A DNA stretch of 64,000 nt from DASZVB01 sp036272055 (GCA_036272055.1 DATAZL010000096.1:1-64000), one strand, 5' to 3'. Shown: positions 36,280 through 45,515, numbered from the stretch's first letter. A program made the numbers and translations. Notes: generated from the letters alone by a model not told the origin.

Positions 36280-37343
36280 TGCAGGAACTCCTCCGCAAGA
36301 TGCTCTTTCTGCCCGTCGAGGCGTCGGGGACGTCGCGTCACATCGACCGGCTCCACTTCGTCGTGATCGGCGTCACCTTCGCCGGCGCGTTCCTCGTGGC
36401 GGCCGTCGTGCTCGCGTTCGTGGTCCGGTTTCGCGCCCGCGGCGAGGCCGAGCCGACGCCGGTCGTCGTGGTGCCGCGCGCGGTGGAGCTCGGCGTCGGC
36501 GGGGCGCTCCTCGCGCTCTTCGTCGGCTTCTGGGTCGTCGGGTTCCGACAATACGTCGGCCTCCATACACCGCCGCGCGGCGCGCTCGAGGTCTACGTCA
36601 CCGCGAAGCAGTGGATGTGGAAGTTTTCCTTGCCGGACGGGCGGCGGTCAGCGGGCGTGCTCGTCGTCCCCGCGGGGCGTCCGATCCGGCTCATCCTGAC
36701 GTCGCGCGACGTCGTGCACAGCTTCTTCGTGCCCGCGTTCCGCATCAAGCAGGACGCACTCCCCGGTCGTTACACGAGCACGTGGTTCGACCCTGACCGC
36801 GTCGGCACCTATCCCGTCTACTGCGCCGAGTACTGCGGCGTCGACCACTCGCGGATGTGGGCTTCCGTGGTCGTGCTCTCGGCGCGCGACTACGGTCGCT
36901 GGCTCGAGGGCGAGATGCCGGAGGCCGTCGTGCGCGCGGGTGCGACGCCGGCGCTCGAAGGCGGCGTCGTCGCCGGCACGGAGCTCACCACCATGGCCGC
37001 CGAGGGAAGGAGCGCGGCCTCGCGATACGGCTGCTTCTCTTGCCACACCGTGGACGGACAGCGGCACCTGGGACCGACGTGGCAGGGCCTCTACGAGAAG
37101 ACGGAGGAGCTCGCGAACGGCCAGACCATCGTCGCCGACGAGGAGTACCTCACCGAGAGCATGATGGAACCAGCGGCACAGCTGGTCCGCGGCTATCAGC
37201 CCGTCATGCCGACGTACCGCGGCGTGCTGTCGCAACCGGACGCCGCCGCGATCGTCGAGTTCATCAAGACGCTGCGCTTCGACCGTACCGCGCCGCTCGT
37301 CACCCTGCCGCACACGCAAGCGACCAGCGAGGACGCGAAATGA
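36279..37343 (+). CDS. coxB: cytochrome c oxidase subunit II with fused cytochrome c (caa3 type)
   Basis: This is a 354-residue protein. Two N-terminal membrane helices (about 25-47 and 67-86) are followed by the cupredoxin domain with the CuA site: His in DVVHSFFVP, and C182-x3-C186-x3-H190-x2-M193 in CAEYCGVDHSRM. A C-terminal class I cytochrome c domain has CFSCH (about 251-255) and a Met ligand in QPVMPTYRG. This subunit accepts electrons through heme c and CuA. The fused heme c defines a caa3-type enzyme. Confidence 0.95.
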   Translation: MQELLRKMLFLPVEASGTSRHIDRLHFVVIGVTFAGAFLVAAVVLAFVVRFRARGEAEPTPVVVVPRAVELGVGGALLALFVGFWVVGFRQYVGLHTPPRGALEVYVTAKQWMWKFSLPDGRRSAGVLVVPAGRPIRLILTSRDVVHSFFVPAFRIKQDALPGRYTSTWFDPDRVGTYPVYCAEYCGVDHSRMWASVVVLSARDYGRWLEGEMPEAVVRAGATPALEGGVVAGTELTTMAAEGRSAASRYGCFSCHTVDGQRHLGPTWQGLYEKTEELANGQTIVADEEYLTESMMEPAAQLVRGYQPVMPTYRGVLSQPDAAAIVEFIKTLRFDRTAPLVTLPHTQATSEDAK

Positions 37344-38977
37344 ACGACGCGAGCTATCTCACGGCTGGGACGACGATCCGCTCCTGGCTCCTCACCCGGG
37401 ACCACAAGCGGATCGGCGTCATGTTCTTCGTCCTGAATGCGCTCGCCCTCGCCATCGGCGGCACGTTCGCGCTCCTGATGCGCACCGAGCTCCTCCATCC
37501 GCGCGGGTGGTTCATGACCTCGATGACCTACGACCGCTTCTTCACGCTGCACGGCGTGATCATGGTCTGGCTCTTCATGATCCCGTCGATCCCGAGCGCG
37601 TTCGGCAATTTCTTGCTGCCGCTCATGATCGGCGCGCGCGACGTCGCGTTCCCGCGCCTGAACCTCGCGAGCCTCTACATCTACCTGGTCGGCGCGGTCG
37701 TCACCATCGCGGGCCTCGTCATCGGCGGCACCGACACGGGATGGACGTTCTACGTGCCCTACAGCTCGAAGGACGCTACCGCCGTCCTGCCGGTGCTCCT
37801 CGGCGTCTTCATCATCGGCTGGTCGACGATCCTCACCGGCGTGAACTTCATCGTCACCGTGCACCGCATGCGCGCCGAGGGCCTCCGGTGGATGAAGCTC
37901 CCGCTCTTCGTTTGGTCCATCTACGCCACGAGCATCATCCAGGTCCTGGCCACGCCGGTGCTCGCGATGACGCTGGTGCTCCTCGGCGTGGACTACGTCT
38001 TCGACTGGGGCGTCTTCGATCCGGTGCGCGGCGGCGATCCGGTGCTTTATCAGCACCTCTTCTGGTTCTACTCGCACCCTGCCGTCTACATCATGGTGCT
38101 CCCCGCCATGGGCGTGATCAGCGAGTGCGTGTGCACGTTCTCGCGGAAGAACCCGCTCTCGTACGAGGCAATCGTCTGGGCGACGCTCGGGATCGCGCTG
38201 GTCGGCTTTCTCACCTGGGGTCACCACATGTTCACCGCCGGCATCTCGGTGTTCGACGCGGGCGCGTTCGGCCTTCTCTCGATGTTCGTGGCCATCTTCT
38301 CGGCGATCAAGGTGTTCACCTGGACGGGCACGCTGTACCGCGGCTCAATCTCGCTGAAGACGCCGCTCCTCTACGTGTTCGCGTTCCTGTTCCTCTTCGT
38401 GTTCGGCGGGATGACCGGGGTCGCCGTCGCGACGATGAGCCTGGACGTGCACTGGCAGGACACGTACTTCGTCGTGGCGCACTTCCACTTCATCATGGTC
38501 GGCGGCACCATCACGGCGTACCTCGCGGCGCTGCATTACTGGTTCCCGAAGGTCACCGGGCGCATGTACCCGGAGCGCCTCGGCGTGCTCTCCGCCGCGG
38601 GCGTCTTCGGCGGCTTCATGCTCACGTTCGTCCCCCATTTTCTGCTCGGGAACATGGGCATGCCGCGGCGTTATCACAACTATCCGGAGGCGATGCAGCC
38701 GCTCCACGTCATCTCGACGGTGGGCGCGTTTCTCCTTGCCGGCGCGCTCCTCGTCACCCTCGGCTATCTGGTGTGGGCGCTCCGCTACGGAGCCGCCGCG
38801 GGTCCGGACCCGTGGGCGTCCGCGAGCTACGAGTGGCGCACGCCGTCACCGCCGCCCGCTCACGATTTCGACACGCCGCTCTCCCTCGAGCGCGGCCCCT
38901 ACGACTACACCGGTGGTCGGAGCGAACCGGTCGCCGGTGACGAACCTCGGCGCGAACCCGAGGCGCAGGAGGCCTGA
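37340..38977 (+). CDS. coxA: cytochrome c oxidase subunit I (heme-copper)
   Basis: This 545-residue catalytic subunit reduces O2 to water and pumps protons. Twelve membrane helices are expected. Visible ligands are the low-spin heme His in FTLHGVIMVW, CuB His and the cross-linked Tyr in FWFYSHPAVYIM, the His pair in WGHHMFTAG, and HFHF (heme a and a3) in VVAHFHFIMVGG. The C-terminal 60 residues are polar, Pro-rich and cytoplasmic. It overlaps coxB by ATGA. Confidence 0.97.
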   Translation: MNDASYLTAGTTIRSWLLTRDHKRIGVMFFVLNALALAIGGTFALLMRTELLHPRGWFMTSMTYDRFFTLHGVIMVWLFMIPSIPSAFGNFLLPLMIGARDVAFPRLNLASLYIYLVGAVVTIAGLVIGGTDTGWTFYVPYSSKDATAVLPVLLGVFIIGWSTILTGVNFIVTVHRMRAEGLRWMKLPLFVWSIYATSIIQVLATPVLAMTLVLLGVDYVFDWGVFDPVRGGDPVLYQHLFWFYSHPAVYIMVLPAMGVISECVCTFSRKNPLSYEAIVWATLGIALVGFLTWGHHMFTAGISVFDAGAFGLLSMFVAIFSAIKVFTWTGTLYRGSISLKTPLLYVFAFLFLFVFGGMTGVAVATMSLDVHWQDTYFVVAHFHFIMVGGTITAYLAALHYWFPKVTGRMYPERLGVLSAAGVFGGFMLTFVPHFLLGNMGMPRRYHNYPEAMQPLHVISTVGAFLLAGALLVTLGYLVWALRYGAAAGPDPWASASYEWRTPSPPPAHDFDTPLSLERGPYDYTGGRSEPVAGDEPRREPEAQEA

Positions 38978-38979
38978 CG

Positions 38980-39612
38980 ATGGCAAGCGGCGGCACCCGA
39001 CGGGAAGCGCACTTCGACTCGCTCGAGCGGCAAGCGGGCGCGGTCCGCTTCGGCATGTGGGTCTTCCTCGCGAGCGAGGTGCTGCTCTTCGGCGCGCTCT
39101 TCGCGCTCTATGCGTCGTATCGCGCGACCTGGCCGTACGCCTTCGCCGCGGGCGTCGCCGAGAACGACGCGGTGCTCGGCACGACGAACACCGTGCTCCT
39201 CATCACGAGCAGCTTCCTCGTCGCGCTCGGCACCGAGCGGCGCGCGCACGGCCATTCCCGCGCCGCCGCACGCCTCGTCGCGGGCGCTGCGGCCATCGGC
39301 GTCCTCTTTCTCGTGATCAAGTCGCACGAGTACCTGGCCCACTTCGCGAGCGGCATCTTCCCGGGCGGGCGCGGCGCGCACTTCGACCACGCGCCGGCGG
39401 GCTCCGCCATCTTCTTCACCCTGTACTTCGCGACGACCGGGCTCCACGCGCTCCACGTCACTGCGGGCATCGTCGTCCTCACCTTCTCCGCCGTGCAGCT
39501 CCGGCGCGAAAAGCTCGCACCCCACGCGCTCGACGCCGTCGCCCTCTACTGGCACCTCGTCGACGCTATCTGGATCTTCCTGTGGCCCCTCTATTACCTG
39601 GCGAGGGGCTGA
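38980..39612 (+). CDS. coxC: cytochrome c oxidase subunit III
   Basis: This is a 210-residue, five-helix subunit III. It has the typical start (FGMWVFLASEVLLFGALFALYASYR), the KSHEYLAHFASGIFPG stretch and the C-terminal GLHALHVTAGIVVL and YWHLVDAIWIFLWPLYYL blocks. It stabilises subunit I. It starts two bases after the coxA stop and its stop overlaps the start of the next gene (TGATG). Confidence 0.95.
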   Translation: MASGGTRREAHFDSLERQAGAVRFGMWVFLASEVLLFGALFALYASYRATWPYAFAAGVAENDAVLGTTNTVLLITSSFLVALGTERRAHGHSRAAARLVAGAAAIGVLFLVIKSHEYLAHFASGIFPGGRGAHFDHAPAGSAIFFTLYFATTGLHALHVTAGIVVLTFSAVQLRREKLAPHALDAVALYWHLVDAIWIFLWPLYYLARG

Positions 39613-39926
39613 TGGCGCACGAAAACGACCCTCACGACGGCACGCCGCAGCCGGTCGCGACACCCGGCACCGGCGTGTACGTGCGGTCGTTTGCGGCGCT
39701 GCTCGTGCTCACCCTGACGAGCTTCACTCTGTCGTACGCGCACCTCGGTGTGTTCGGCATGCCGGTCGCGCTGGCGATCGCGGCGGTCAAGGTCGCGCTC
39801 GTCGCGCTGTTCTTCATGCGCCTCGTCGACGAACCGGCGAGCCACCGCGTCGCGGGAGTCACTGCCGTGCTCTTCGTGATCCTCCTCGCGTCGCTCTCGG
39901 CCGTCGACGTGCTCACGCGGCTCTGA
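39612..39926 (+). CDS. coxD: cytochrome c oxidase subunit IV-like protein
   Basis: This is a 104-residue protein with three membrane helices (about 26-45, 48-69 and 80-100). It resembles the small bacterial subunit IV of caa3/cbb3-like oxidases: FAALLVLTLTSFTLSYAHLG, AVKVALVALFFMRLVDEP. It is the last gene of the respiratory operon and overlaps coxC by one base. It converges with the minus-strand hydrolase gene, with only 6 bases between stops and no terminator in the gap. Confidence 0.85.
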   Translation: MAHENDPHDGTPQPVATPGTGVYVRSFAALLVLTLTSFTLSYAHLGVFGMPVALAIAAVKVALVALFFMRLVDEPASHRVAGVTAVLFVILLASLSAVDVLTRL

Positions 39927-39932
39927 GCCGCG

Positions 39933-41126
39933 CTACACGTTGGACGGGATCGGCTGATTCACGGCGCTCGCGCGCTGGCTGTGCTTGAAGAGCGGGAGCG
40001 GACCGGGGTCCTTGCCGAAGCTCCGGGTGAGCCAGTCGTCGGGCGGCGTGTGCTCGACCATGAACGAGATCTGACGCGTGTTCGTGTCCTCGGTCATCGA
40101 GAAGTAGCCCTCGTCGACCAGCGCGCAGAGCATCCCGAAGGTGTGGCTCGGCGTGGAGATCGGGTGCGCCCCGGCGCTCGGGATGTACCGGCTCAGATCG
40201 CACGCCATGAAAGGCTTGCCCTTCCACTCGGGGTCGCTCAGAAAATCCTCGAGGAGTGCGCGGTAGATCCCCTTGAAATAGCCTTCCGCGAAGCGAACCC
40301 ACTCGAGCGGCCGCGTGATCGCGAAGCGTCCGTGAGGCGGCAGCACGGCGCGCACCCGGTGCGTCTCGAAGAACCGTCGCAGCACGCCGATGGTGTGCAC
40401 GTAGCGTTCGAAAGCCATCGAGTAGCTCTGGCCGGCGACCGTGAAGATCGGGATGACGTAAGCGTGCGTCTCCGGCTTCTCGGGGATGCCGGTGCAGATG
40501 ATCGTGTCACCGGGGATCGCGACGCCGCGTTCCTCGTCGTAGTAGAGGACGCAGTCGTTCGAGTGGCCCGGCGTGTAGAGCGCCCAGATGCCGTCGGGAA
40601 GCTGCGCCTGATCGACGAAGCGGAGCGCGCTCTTCGGCACGCGCGCGAAGTAGCCCGCGTACTGCGAGCGGATCGCGTTGGTCACCATGTCGTCGCTCGA
40701 CAGCGTGTTGAACTGGATGAGCCCCCAGTGCGCGCGCGTCAGAAAGAGCTCGTACGTCTCGTTCAGGAACGCGGGCTCCGGATGGGTGAGAAAGCGATAG
40801 CTCGCGGAGTGGACGTAGATGGGAGCGCGCTCGCCCGCAGGCCGTCCGTAGCCGGCGATGATGCCCGCGCTGCCGGCGTGGTCGCCGTGGCAGTGGGTGA
40901 CGAGCACACCTTCGAGCCGATCGACGCCACGCGCCGCGAGATGCGCGTGGGTATCGGCGATGACGTCGGGCCGCGCCGCGCTCGCTTCGAACTGAAACCA
41001 GCTGCTCCGGCGGCGAAACAGGACCTGGTTGATCACCTTCGGCGCCGGATAACCGCTCTGCACGGGGCAGATCGCGATGTCCTGCGACAGCCCGAGCTCG
41101 GCGAGCGCCTTTTCGAACGGAACCAT
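39933..41126 (-). CDS. metallo-beta-lactamase-fold hydrolase
   Basis: This is a protein of about 397 residues. The start is placed at MVPFEKALAELGLSQDIAIC (41126), because the preceding 28 open codons have no protein-like pattern. THCHGDHAG (77-85), PGHSND, PGDT and PPHGRF supply the binuclear zinc ligands. It is larger than typical family members, with a C-terminal extension of about 140 residues (including SAGAHPISTPSHTFGMLCALV). A hydrolase acting on an ester, lactone or thioester is likely, but the substrate is not readable. The genes around it are unrelated. Confidence 0.8.
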   Translation of the reverse strand: MVPFEKALAELGLSQDIAICPVQSGYPAPKVINQVLFRRRSSWFQFEASAARPDVIADTHAHLAARGVDRLEGVLVTHCHGDHAGSAGIIAGYGRPAGERAPIYVHSASYRFLTHPEPAFLNETYELFLTRAHWGLIQFNTLSSDDMVTNAIRSQYAGYFARVPKSALRFVDQAQLPDGIWALYTPGHSNDCVLYYDEERGVAIPGDTIICTGIPEKPETHAYVIPIFTVAGQSYSMAFERYVHTIGVLRRFFETHRVRAVLPPHGRFAITRPLEWVRFAEGYFKGIYRALLEDFLSDPEWKGKPFMACDLSRYIPSAGAHPISTPSHTFGMLCALVDEGYFSMTEDTNTRQISFMVEHTPPDDWLTRSFGKDPGPLPLFKHSQRASAVNQPIPSNV

Positions 41127-41318
41127 TGGCCGGTTACTGTAGTGCCCGCGCCGAGAAGCGCGAGTGGCCGAGAGCCCGCGGTTAACTAAGACCCTCGCAA
41201 CACCCGGCAAGACCGGGCGGGACCTCGAAGCTTCGTTCGCCAGGCGCGAGGGGGTCGGTGTAGATTACTGGGTTGCCGGTATGCCGTGAAACGACGGTCG
41301 CCCGGGTGGCCGCGTCGA

Positions 41319-43118
41319 ATGCCCCAGCCCTCTTTTCCGCCAGATTCGATACGTGCGCCGCTCGTCGTCCGCAGGCCTTTGGGTGGGGGCACCGGGCAGG
41401 CGCTGGTCGTCGGCGTGACGGAGGCGGGCGTCTTCGTGCAGTCGGGCCAGGTGCTCGGCATGGTCGGCCCCGGCACGCACCTCGTCGACCCGCGCGCGAT
41501 GCCGTTCCTGCAACCCGTCGCGCAGCTCGCGGACGTCGATGCGCTGGTCGTCACCCTCGCCGTTCACGGCGTGCGCATCCGCGGCGCGACCGGTGAGATC
41601 TTCGATGCCGCGTCGGGGCTCGCGCTCTCGCCACGCATCTTCGGCGAGGTCGGCGTGCGCATCGTCGATGCCGCACGCGCCGCGCTCGTCGCCGCGAGCG
41701 TCCCCACCGGCGACGCGGACGGGACGCTGCGCGGGCATATCCAGCACGCGACGATAGAGAGCGCCAAGACGGTGCTCATCGACGCGGGCAAGGACGGGCG
41801 GCTCGTGCGCCTCTTGACCGATCGCGCCGCGCACCCCGAGCTCTCCGACGCGATCGCCGCCGCGGCGCGCGCGCAGCTCGCCGGGCTCGGCGTCGAGATC
41901 ACGGCGTTCGGCTCCGTCGTCGTCGCCCTCTCCGAAGAGGACATGGGCAAGGTGAACGCCCTCGACGCGACAGCGCCGATGGGCCCCGTCTACGAGATGC
42001 TCTGGGACTGCCGCTTCTGCGGGCAGAAGAAGCTCCTCGGGCTCACCCACCGTCACTGTCCGAACTGCGGCGCTCCGCAGAACGCGGACGCCCGCTACTT
42101 CCCCTCCGATGCGGACAAGGTGCCCGCGAAGGAACACGAGTACTTCGGCGCAGATCTCCGCTGCACGCACTGCGGCGTCGCCAACGGCAAGAACTCGAAG
42201 CACTGCGCCGGCTGCGGCGCGCCGCTCGAACGCGCCCCGGAGATCGCACGGCGCGAAGATCAGCTCGACACCGGTGCCGGCTTCGCTTCAGTGGACGCCG
42301 CGCCCGCACACACCGAACCCGCCGTCGTCACCGAGCTACCGACGGCAGAGTTCGTCGAGCCGGTCCCAGGCGTCGCGGGTCCTGCTGCACAGGCAGCGAC
42401 CGCGCCGCCACGGGCCGCGCCGGCCACCGCGCGCGCCGTCGTGGCACAGCCGCCGAAGGGCCGCAGCACGACGCGGACGGTGCTCCGCGCCGGATGCCTC
42501 GTCGTGCTCGTCGTGGTCGCGCTGGTCGTCGCGCTCGCGGTCTGGAAGAAACCCGGTGGGCTCTCGGTCACCGGGCACACGTGGAAGCGCGAGATCGCCG
42601 TCGAACGCTACGGCGCAGTGTCCGACTCGGCCTGGTGCGATCAGATGCCCTTCGCCGCGCGCAGCGTGACGCGACACAAAGAGGTGCGTTCCCACGAGAA
42701 GATCGAGGACGGCCAGGACTGCCACACCCGCCGCGTCGATCGCGGCAACGGCACGTTCGCGGAGCAGCAGGAGTGCACGCCGAAGTACCGCGACGAGCCG
42801 GTGTACTCCGACCGCTGCTCCTTCACCGTCGACCGATGGACGAAGACGCGGTCCGAGACCGCGCAGGGCACGTCGGTGAACGACGCGCCGAAGTGGCCGG
42901 CGACGTCGCTGACGCGCCCCGGGACCTGCGAAGGGTGCGAGCGCGAGGGCGCGCGCACGGAGACGTACACGGTGACGTTTCGCGACGACGGCGCACGCGA
43001 GCACACCTGTGACGTCGATCAGACGAAGTGGACGTCGTTCGCCGACGGCTCGCAGTGGAAGGGCGCGATGACCGTCGTCGGCGGCGCCCTCGACTGCGGA
43101 AGCCTGGCCGCGCCATGA
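41319..43118 (+). CDS. SPFH-domain protein with tandem zinc ribbons and a membrane span
   Basis: This is a protein of about 599 residues. The N-terminal 225 residues resemble an SPFH/virion-core-type band domain (TEAGVFVQSGQVLGMVGPGTHLVDP, PRIFGEVGVRIVDAARAALVAASVP, AAARAQLAGLGVEITAFGSVVVALSEEDMGK). Two zinc ribbons follow: WDCRFCGQKKLLGLTHRHCPNCGAPQ (about 229-254) and LRCTHCGVANGKNSKHCAGCGAP (about 281-303). After a Pro/Ala linker, one membrane helix lies at about 388-408, and an extracytoplasmic Cys-rich domain ends the protein. The first ribbon has the W-x-C-xx-C spacing of RanBP2-like fingers. The combined layout is unusual, and the role is unknown. An alternative GTG start lies at 41286. 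Confidence 0.7.
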   Translation: MPQPSFPPDSIRAPLVVRRPLGGGTGQALVVGVTEAGVFVQSGQVLGMVGPGTHLVDPRAMPFLQPVAQLADVDALVVTLAVHGVRIRGATGEIFDAASGLALSPRIFGEVGVRIVDAARAALVAASVPTGDADGTLRGHIQHATIESAKTVLIDAGKDGRLVRLLTDRAAHPELSDAIAAAARAQLAGLGVEITAFGSVVVALSEEDMGKVNALDATAPMGPVYEMLWDCRFCGQKKLLGLTHRHCPNCGAPQNADARYFPSDADKVPAKEHEYFGADLRCTHCGVANGKNSKHCAGCGAPLERAPEIARREDQLDTGAGFASVDAAPAHTEPAVVTELPTAEFVEPVPGVAGPAAQAATAPPRAAPATARAVVAQPPKGRSTTRTVLRAGCLVVLVVVALVVALAVWKKPGGLSVTGHTWKREIAVERYGAVSDSAWCDQMPFAARSVTRHKEVRSHEKIEDGQDCHTRRVDRGNGTFAEQQECTPKYRDEPVYSDRCSFTVDRWTKTRSETAQGTSVNDAPKWPATSLTRPGTCEGCEREGARTETYTVTFRDDGAREHTCDVDQTKWTSFADGSQWKGAMTVVGGALDCGSLAAP

Positions 43119-43140
43119 TGCTCGAGTGAGGGGGAAGTAA

Positions 43141-43176
43141 GAGCTGGAGCTGGGAGCTGGAGCCGGGAGCTAGAGC
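43141..43176 (+). repeat. GAGCTGG-type short tandem repeat
   Basis: Five imperfect 6-7 base units (GAGCTG, GAGCTGG, GAGCCGG, GAGCTAG) lie just after the stop of the SPFH gene and before the truncated four-helix-bundle gene. The tract is purine-biased on this strand and is followed by a GGGGAAAGG-rich run to about 43220. It has no coding potential. Confidence 0.6.
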
Positions 43177-43276
43177 GGCGGGTCAAAGGAAGGGGAAAGG
43201 GGGAAGGGGCGGGGGAAAGGGGCTCTCGGGACTTCTGAGGTATCGACGTACTCGAAACCTCACAAAGGAGTCCCCC

Positions 43277-43423
43277 CTGACGCTCGAAATCTACCCTGTC
43301 GTGCTCGAATTGGTTCGGCAGCTTGCGCCGTCTCTGCCCAAGCTGCGTGCGCGTTCTTCTTCGCTCGGAGATCAGATGGAGCGCGCGTTGATCTCGGTGC
43401 CTCTGAATCTGGCGGAGGGAAGC
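43277..43423 (+). pseudogene. truncated four-helix-bundle protein (23S IVS/S23-like family)
   Basis: A Shine-Dalgarno AAAGGAG (43264-43270) precedes a frame that starts with CTG and reads TLEIYPVVLELVRQLAPSLP, then LRARSSSLGDQMERALISVPLNLAEGS. This is the N-terminal half of the four-helix-bundle family found as intervening-sequence proteins and as scattered genes in myxobacteria. After AEGS (about 43423) the similarity ends abruptly, and the frame runs into the 3' end of the helicase gene. Two defects are visible: the expected ATG is CTG, and the second half is gone. The family assignment is from pattern memory. Confidence 0.65.
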
Positions 43424-43471
43424 GATTTTCCGGCGCCTCACGGCGTCAACCCGCTGGTGAGGCACAGAACT

Positions 43472-45505
43472 TCAGGGTTTCACGAGGGTGGTCCCCGACT
43501 CCCAGAAACGCTTCACGTCTTCCATGTCGCTCGTGCGGCGCGCGGGCGGGAGCGCCGCGAGGAGCTCCTTGCCGTAGTTCTGACGGTGCACGCGGTCGTC
43601 GAGGAGCGCGACGATCCCGCGGTCGGCGCGGGTGCGGATGAGCCGCCCGAAGCCCTGTTTCAGCGCGATCTTCGCGAGCGGCACGTGGAGCTCGTTGAAG
43701 GGGCGCTTGCCTTCTTCCTCGAGCGCCCGCGCGCGCGCCATGATCACCGGGTCGCTCGGCACCGGGAACGGCACCTTCTCGAGCACGACGAGGCGAAGCG
43801 CGTCGCCCGGGACGTCGACCCCTTGCCAGAAGCTCGCCGTCGCGACGAGCACGGCGTTGCCCGCCTCGCGGAACGCGTCGAGGAGCGCGGTCTTCGGGCG
43901 CTCGCCCTGGACGAACACGCTGTGATGCGGGAGCCGCAGATTGAGGGCGCGGTGAAGCGCGCGCATCGCGCGGAGCGACGTCGTGAGGACGAACGCGCCG
44001 CCACCGGTGACCTCCACGAGCTCCGCGGTACGCTCGGCGGCGCGATCGAGAAACGTCGCGTCGCGCGGATCGGGCAGATCGCGCGGAAGATAGAGGAGCG
44101 CACGCTCCGCGTAGTCGAAGGGCGACGCGACGACGAGCTCCTCGACGGACAGGGTGTCGGCGTTCAGCCCGAGCCGCGAGCGCACGAAGGCGAACGCCTT
44201 CGGTCCCTGGACGCCGCTCGGCCCGCTCGCGAGCGTCGCGCTCGTCAGCACCACCGCAGGGATCGGCTCGAAGAGCCGCGATCTGAGCAGGCCCGACAGA
44301 TCCACCGGCGACGAGCTCAAGGACGCGGAGCGCTGCCCCGCGTCGAACCACGTCACCCGGCCGGCAGATCCGTCCACTATGGTGGCCAGGTCGTGGCGCA
44401 CCTCGTCGGCCCTCCGGGTCGCGACCTCGAGCGCGTCGGATTGAAAGCGGGTGTCGGGCCCGCGGACAGCGCCGAGCCGCGTGAAGCCGCCAGTGACGAG
44501 CTCGCCGCGCATCGACTCGGTGAGCGCGCGCACGCCGTCGAGCGCGTCGTCGAGCCGGTGCCACGCTTCCTGGCGTTCACCGGTCCAGAAGTCGCGCTCG
44601 AGCGTGACCCGGTCGTCCGGCGTGCCCGCGCTCCGCATCACCTGGGCGAAGAAGTCCGTCGCGGCCTTCCGCGCGTACTCGACGAGGCGACCGCTCTTGA
44701 AGCCGTGACGCTCGAAGCCGGTCACGATGGCGTCCACCTCGCGGAGAAGACGCGTGACGCGCGCCTCCGAGACGCGCACGCCGAAGAACGTCGTGGCGAC
44801 GTCCTCGAGCTGGTGTGCCTCGTCGAAGATCACCGCGTCATAGTCGGGAATCACGCGGCCCGGGTGCGCGCCGCGGAGCGCGAGGTCGGCGAAGAAGAGA
44901 TGATGATTGACGACCACGATGCTGGCCGCCTCTGCCGCGCGCTTCATCCGGGTGACGAAGCACTCCGAGAAGTACTGGCACTCCTGCCCGATGCGCGTCT
45001 CGCTCGACGAGTTGAACCGCGCGACGATCGGGTCGTCCTCGTTCAGGTCGCCGATTTCCGAGACGTCACCCGCTTCTGCGTCGCCGAGCCAGCGCTCCAC
45101 GAGCGACAGCGCGTGCGCGACGGCGGGGTTCTCTGCGTCCGGACTCTGACGGAGCTCGCCGAACCGCCGACGACAGAGGTAATTCGCGAGCCCCTTCATC
45201 AAGGCAGCGTTGGCACGGAGCCCCAGCGTCTTCTCGATGAGTGGTAGATCCTTGTAGAAGATCTGCTCCTGGAGCGCGCGGGTCGCGGTCGAGATGACGA
45301 TCTTGCGACCGCTGAGGATCGCGGGGACGAGGTACGCGAGCGTCTTGCCCGTTCCGGTGCCGGCCTCGGCGAGGAGCACGTGGTCGTCCCTGAGCGCGCG
45401 CTCCACGGCTTCGGCCATGGCGAGCTGACCGGGTCGCGACTCGTACGCCGGCATGGCGAGCGCGAGAGGCCCGTCGGGCCCGAGCAGTTCGGCAGCCGTC
45501 GTCAC
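43472..45505 (-). CDS. dinG: DinG/Rad3-like superfamily 2 DNA helicase
   Basis: This is a helicase of about 677 residues starting at the GTG of MTTAAELLGPDGP (45505). Motifs are Walker A AEAGTGTGKT (46-55), Ia STATRALQEQ, DEAH (VIFDEAHQLEDVA), motif III VLTSATLAS, LVATASFWQGVDVPGDALR and motif VI QGFGRLIRTRADRG. Between I and II, three cysteines (NYLC and ECQYFSEC) occupy the zone of the FeS cluster seen in XPD/DinG proteins. A clear fourth Cys is not evident, so cluster status is uncertain. It should unwind 5' overhang DNA or R-loops during repair. Confidence 0.88.
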   Translation of the reverse strand: MTTAAELLGPDGPLALAMPAYESRPGQLAMAEAVERALRDDHVLLAEAGTGTGKTLAYLVPAILSGRKIVISTATRALQEQIFYKDLPLIEKTLGLRANAALMKGLANYLCRRRFGELRQSPDAENPAVAHALSLVERWLGDAEAGDVSEIGDLNEDDPIVARFNSSSETRIGQECQYFSECFVTRMKRAAEAASIVVVNHHLFFADLALRGAHPGRVIPDYDAVIFDEAHQLEDVATTFFGVRVSEARVTRLLREVDAIVTGFERHGFKSGRLVEYARKAATDFFAQVMRSAGTPDDRVTLERDFWTGERQEAWHRLDDALDGVRALTESMRGELVTGGFTRLGAVRGPDTRFQSDALEVATRRADEVRHDLATIVDGSAGRVTWFDAGQRSASLSSSPVDLSGLLRSRLFEPIPAVVLTSATLASGPSGVQGPKAFAFVRSRLGLNADTLSVEELVVASPFDYAERALLYLPRDLPDPRDATFLDRAAERTAELVEVTGGGAFVLTTSLRAMRALHRALNLRLPHHSVFVQGERPKTALLDAFREAGNAVLVATASFWQGVDVPGDALRLVVLEKVPFPVPSDPVIMARARALEEEGKRPFNELHVPLAKIALKQGFGRLIRTRADRGIVALLDDRVHRQNYGKELLAALPPARRTSDMEDVKRFWESGTTLVKP

Positions 45506-45515
45506 GGCGCCGTTG

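Noticed and set aside
39927..39932. Terminator for the respiratory operon in the gap before the MBL gene
   Set aside because: Only six bases separate the convergent stops and no hairpin is visible there.
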